Assembly: GCA_036768485.1 (NCBI GenBank)
Contig: JAVLUZ010000342.1
Location: 396,911-460,910 of the forward strand
From: Mermis nigrescens
Taxonomy: Eukaryota; Nematoda; Enoplea; Mermithida; Mermithidae
DNA length: 64,000 bases
Reading direction: 5' to 3'
Under the pieces are notes generated by a model. That model was not told the origin of the DNA. It ran no database searches and saw nothing but the letters and a program-made list of their open reading frames with translations. Below, one piece after another: positions 62,575 to 64,000 of the stretch. The translations under genes were made by a program, and so were the position numbers. Each line of letters starts with the position of its first letter. Within the stretch, counting starts at the first letter, position 1.

Positions 62575-62886
62575 ATTTGAAAATGTATTGTTTTGCAAAT
62601 AGACTCCCTCCTCTTTGGAATAATTTGCCAGAAGAAGTTGTAAATGCCCCGAACTTTCCCTCCTTCAGCAGTCGTTTAGAGAAAATTAGTTTTACCTTAG
62701 ACTATCAGTAAGTGCAAACCGCCTTTATAGTCCTTGCGCAGGTTTTTGATATTATATTTCATCGCATTGACGACATTTCAATGTATTTACTCTGATTCTT
62801 TCATTTTTTTAATTTGACTAAATTTGTATTGTTTTAATTCCGTCTCTGTCGCAATAAACTATTTCAATTAAATTTCAATTAAATTC
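62575..62886 (+). mobile_element. Element A, last part and 3' end
   Basis: Encodes FANRLPPLWNNLPEEVVNAP to a stop at 62709, the typical C-terminus of a CR1-group ORF2, which element A lacks at 58299. The 3' end has tandem TTTCAATTAAA units (62860-62886), unlike the TTTGTA tail of element B, so the two are from different subfamilies. Confidence 0.85.
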
Positions 62887-64000
62887 ATGGCCGAAAAATT
62901 TTTGTAGTTTCACCTATCTAAAACGCATTTTTGCATTACAAAAACTAACCGAATCCGTGCAGAAGATAACGATTTTCAATCGTAGTAAAGTCCTAGATCA
63001 AATTGTTGACAAAAATGCTGCAATTGACGCGGCGCGGTTTAAATATTAATAATAAGTAAGAATTAAATCAATTCGGCGCAGAAGCGCAAAAAATTTTTGA
63101 AGTTTCAACTCTCTAAAACGCATTTTTAACACTACAAAAATTTTCCACAAATGCCTACCAAGCCCAAAAATTTTTTCCATTCCTCAAAATTTTGGTTGAC
63201 AAATAGACCAAAAGGTGGAAAAAATGGTGAGTAGTGAGACACAAACTCCGGCAATCAGTGTTGCCAGGTCCCAAAATTCAGATTCTCCTGCACAGAGGTA
63301 AAATTGGGGAAAAATTCTCCTGCAATTCTCCTGAAAATATTTTGATTCTCCTGAAAATTCTCCTGGCTCATATTTTGCAGGAAAGGTTGTACAGCAGATC
63401 TACAATTGTATGTGCACATGCATATCAAGCATGCTCAGGCCAATTTACCTTGGTTCACCCAAGTATTTTATTCTGATCTCTTGCCTGTTAATCCTAAGGA
63501 CACTCAAGGCTAAATAATGAACATTAATTCTCTCACAAAAAGCTCATGGAGCATATCTGCATTATACAGGCAGATGCAAAAATAATGGAAGACTAATGCT
63601 GCACCACAAAGTATAACATTTTATTCAACATCAACAGCTGACAAACATTCAATAACAGATTCCTGATCTTCATCAGGATATACTGCTCAAGGGCCTAAGC
63701 TAAAGAGGTCGCATTGTTTACAATACACATTATTCGAAAAAACAGTTTCTGTGCTTAAAACAGTGACCGCCAATTTTCAGTTGCACTTACATCATCAAAA
63801 ATTTCTGAAAAGAGCCCTGTTTGCAATGTCTTTTGAAAAAATAAATAATACTTTATTACTAATTGTATGTACTTCAGTAGCAAGCGAATCCTTACGTTTT
63901 GAAATATATCCAAAAAATGTTTATAGGCGCTTTGCAAACACCGTTTTTTTCCCAGCGATTTGGTTGACATTATAGACCGAACCCAAAATTTTTTTCCACT
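62887..64000. other. Right-hand end, no supported gene
   Basis: 62887-63230 has two related pieces with AAAACGCATTTTT and a hairpin-like GGCGCAGAAGCGC at 63073. 63275-63365 repeats ATTCTCCTG about six times. 63600-63830 has weak signs of minus-strand exons (see findings). Otherwise nothing recognised. Confidence 0.5.

Overview
The window looks like nuclear DNA of an AT-rich metazoan with heavy transposon load. It has a multi-exon, intron-rich gene on the minus strand, CR1/Jockey-group non-LTR retrotransposons, many hAT-type and mariner-type non-autonomous elements, and no bacterial operons. The phylum cannot be fixed from the sequence.

The main result is one protein-coding gene on the minus strand running from an ATG at 47087 to at least 3054 and continuing off the left edge. 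I could place 13 coding exons (5,316 nt, 1,772 codons). Every junction has GT-AG borders and all 12 exon-exon phases agree, with no frameshift or internal stop. Residues about 1187-1253 (exons 11-12), an arginine-rich D-x-D-x-I-R-x-Y-I-V motif (exon 3) and a long coiled coil (exon 7) match, in the same order, what I recall of the centrosomal protein CEP350. I therefore call it a CEP350 ortholog. Its last exons, including any CAP-Gly domain, lie outside the window. Two stretches of internal amino-acid repeats (seven octapeptides in exon 3; four and a half 53-residue units in exon 13) look lineage specific.

The 12 introns (about 38.7 kb in all) are almost entirely repeats. At least fifteen short non-autonomous elements still show 8-bp target duplications, and most have CAG-type ends, as in the hAT superfamily. 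There are also palindromic foldback elements, two TA-flanked mariner-like elements, two copies of a large GTGTAAAGTTTACAC-type tandem array, and AT-rich simple repeats. Two tandem arrays begin exactly at the 5' splice sites of exons 6 and 7. A 13-nt hairpin, GGCGCGAAGCGCC, recurs at least 13 times in several otherwise different element families.

Upstream of the gene (47.1-55.4 kb) there are nested DNA elements, including an element whose inverted ends are arrays of GTCCCGCTAGACCCACC. From 55.4 to 62.9 kb a CR1-like element is split by a second, nearly full-length CR1-like element; both are decayed by frameshifts. The last 1.1 kb is non-repetitive-looking AT-rich DNA with at most weak hints of another gene.

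Local family names used below: M1 (TACAAAG-rich, about 445 bp), M2 (GGCGGATCC ends, about 190 bp), M3 (CAGGCACGTA ends, about 170 bp), M4 (CATACATG ends, about 410 bp), M5 (TGGGCGTGGGG, about 260 bp), M6 (CATACATGTAA, G/C-run rich, about 210 bp), M7 (GGGCGTACGCA ends, about 380 bp), M8 (GGTCAGGGTCGGCAGG start, about 420 bp).
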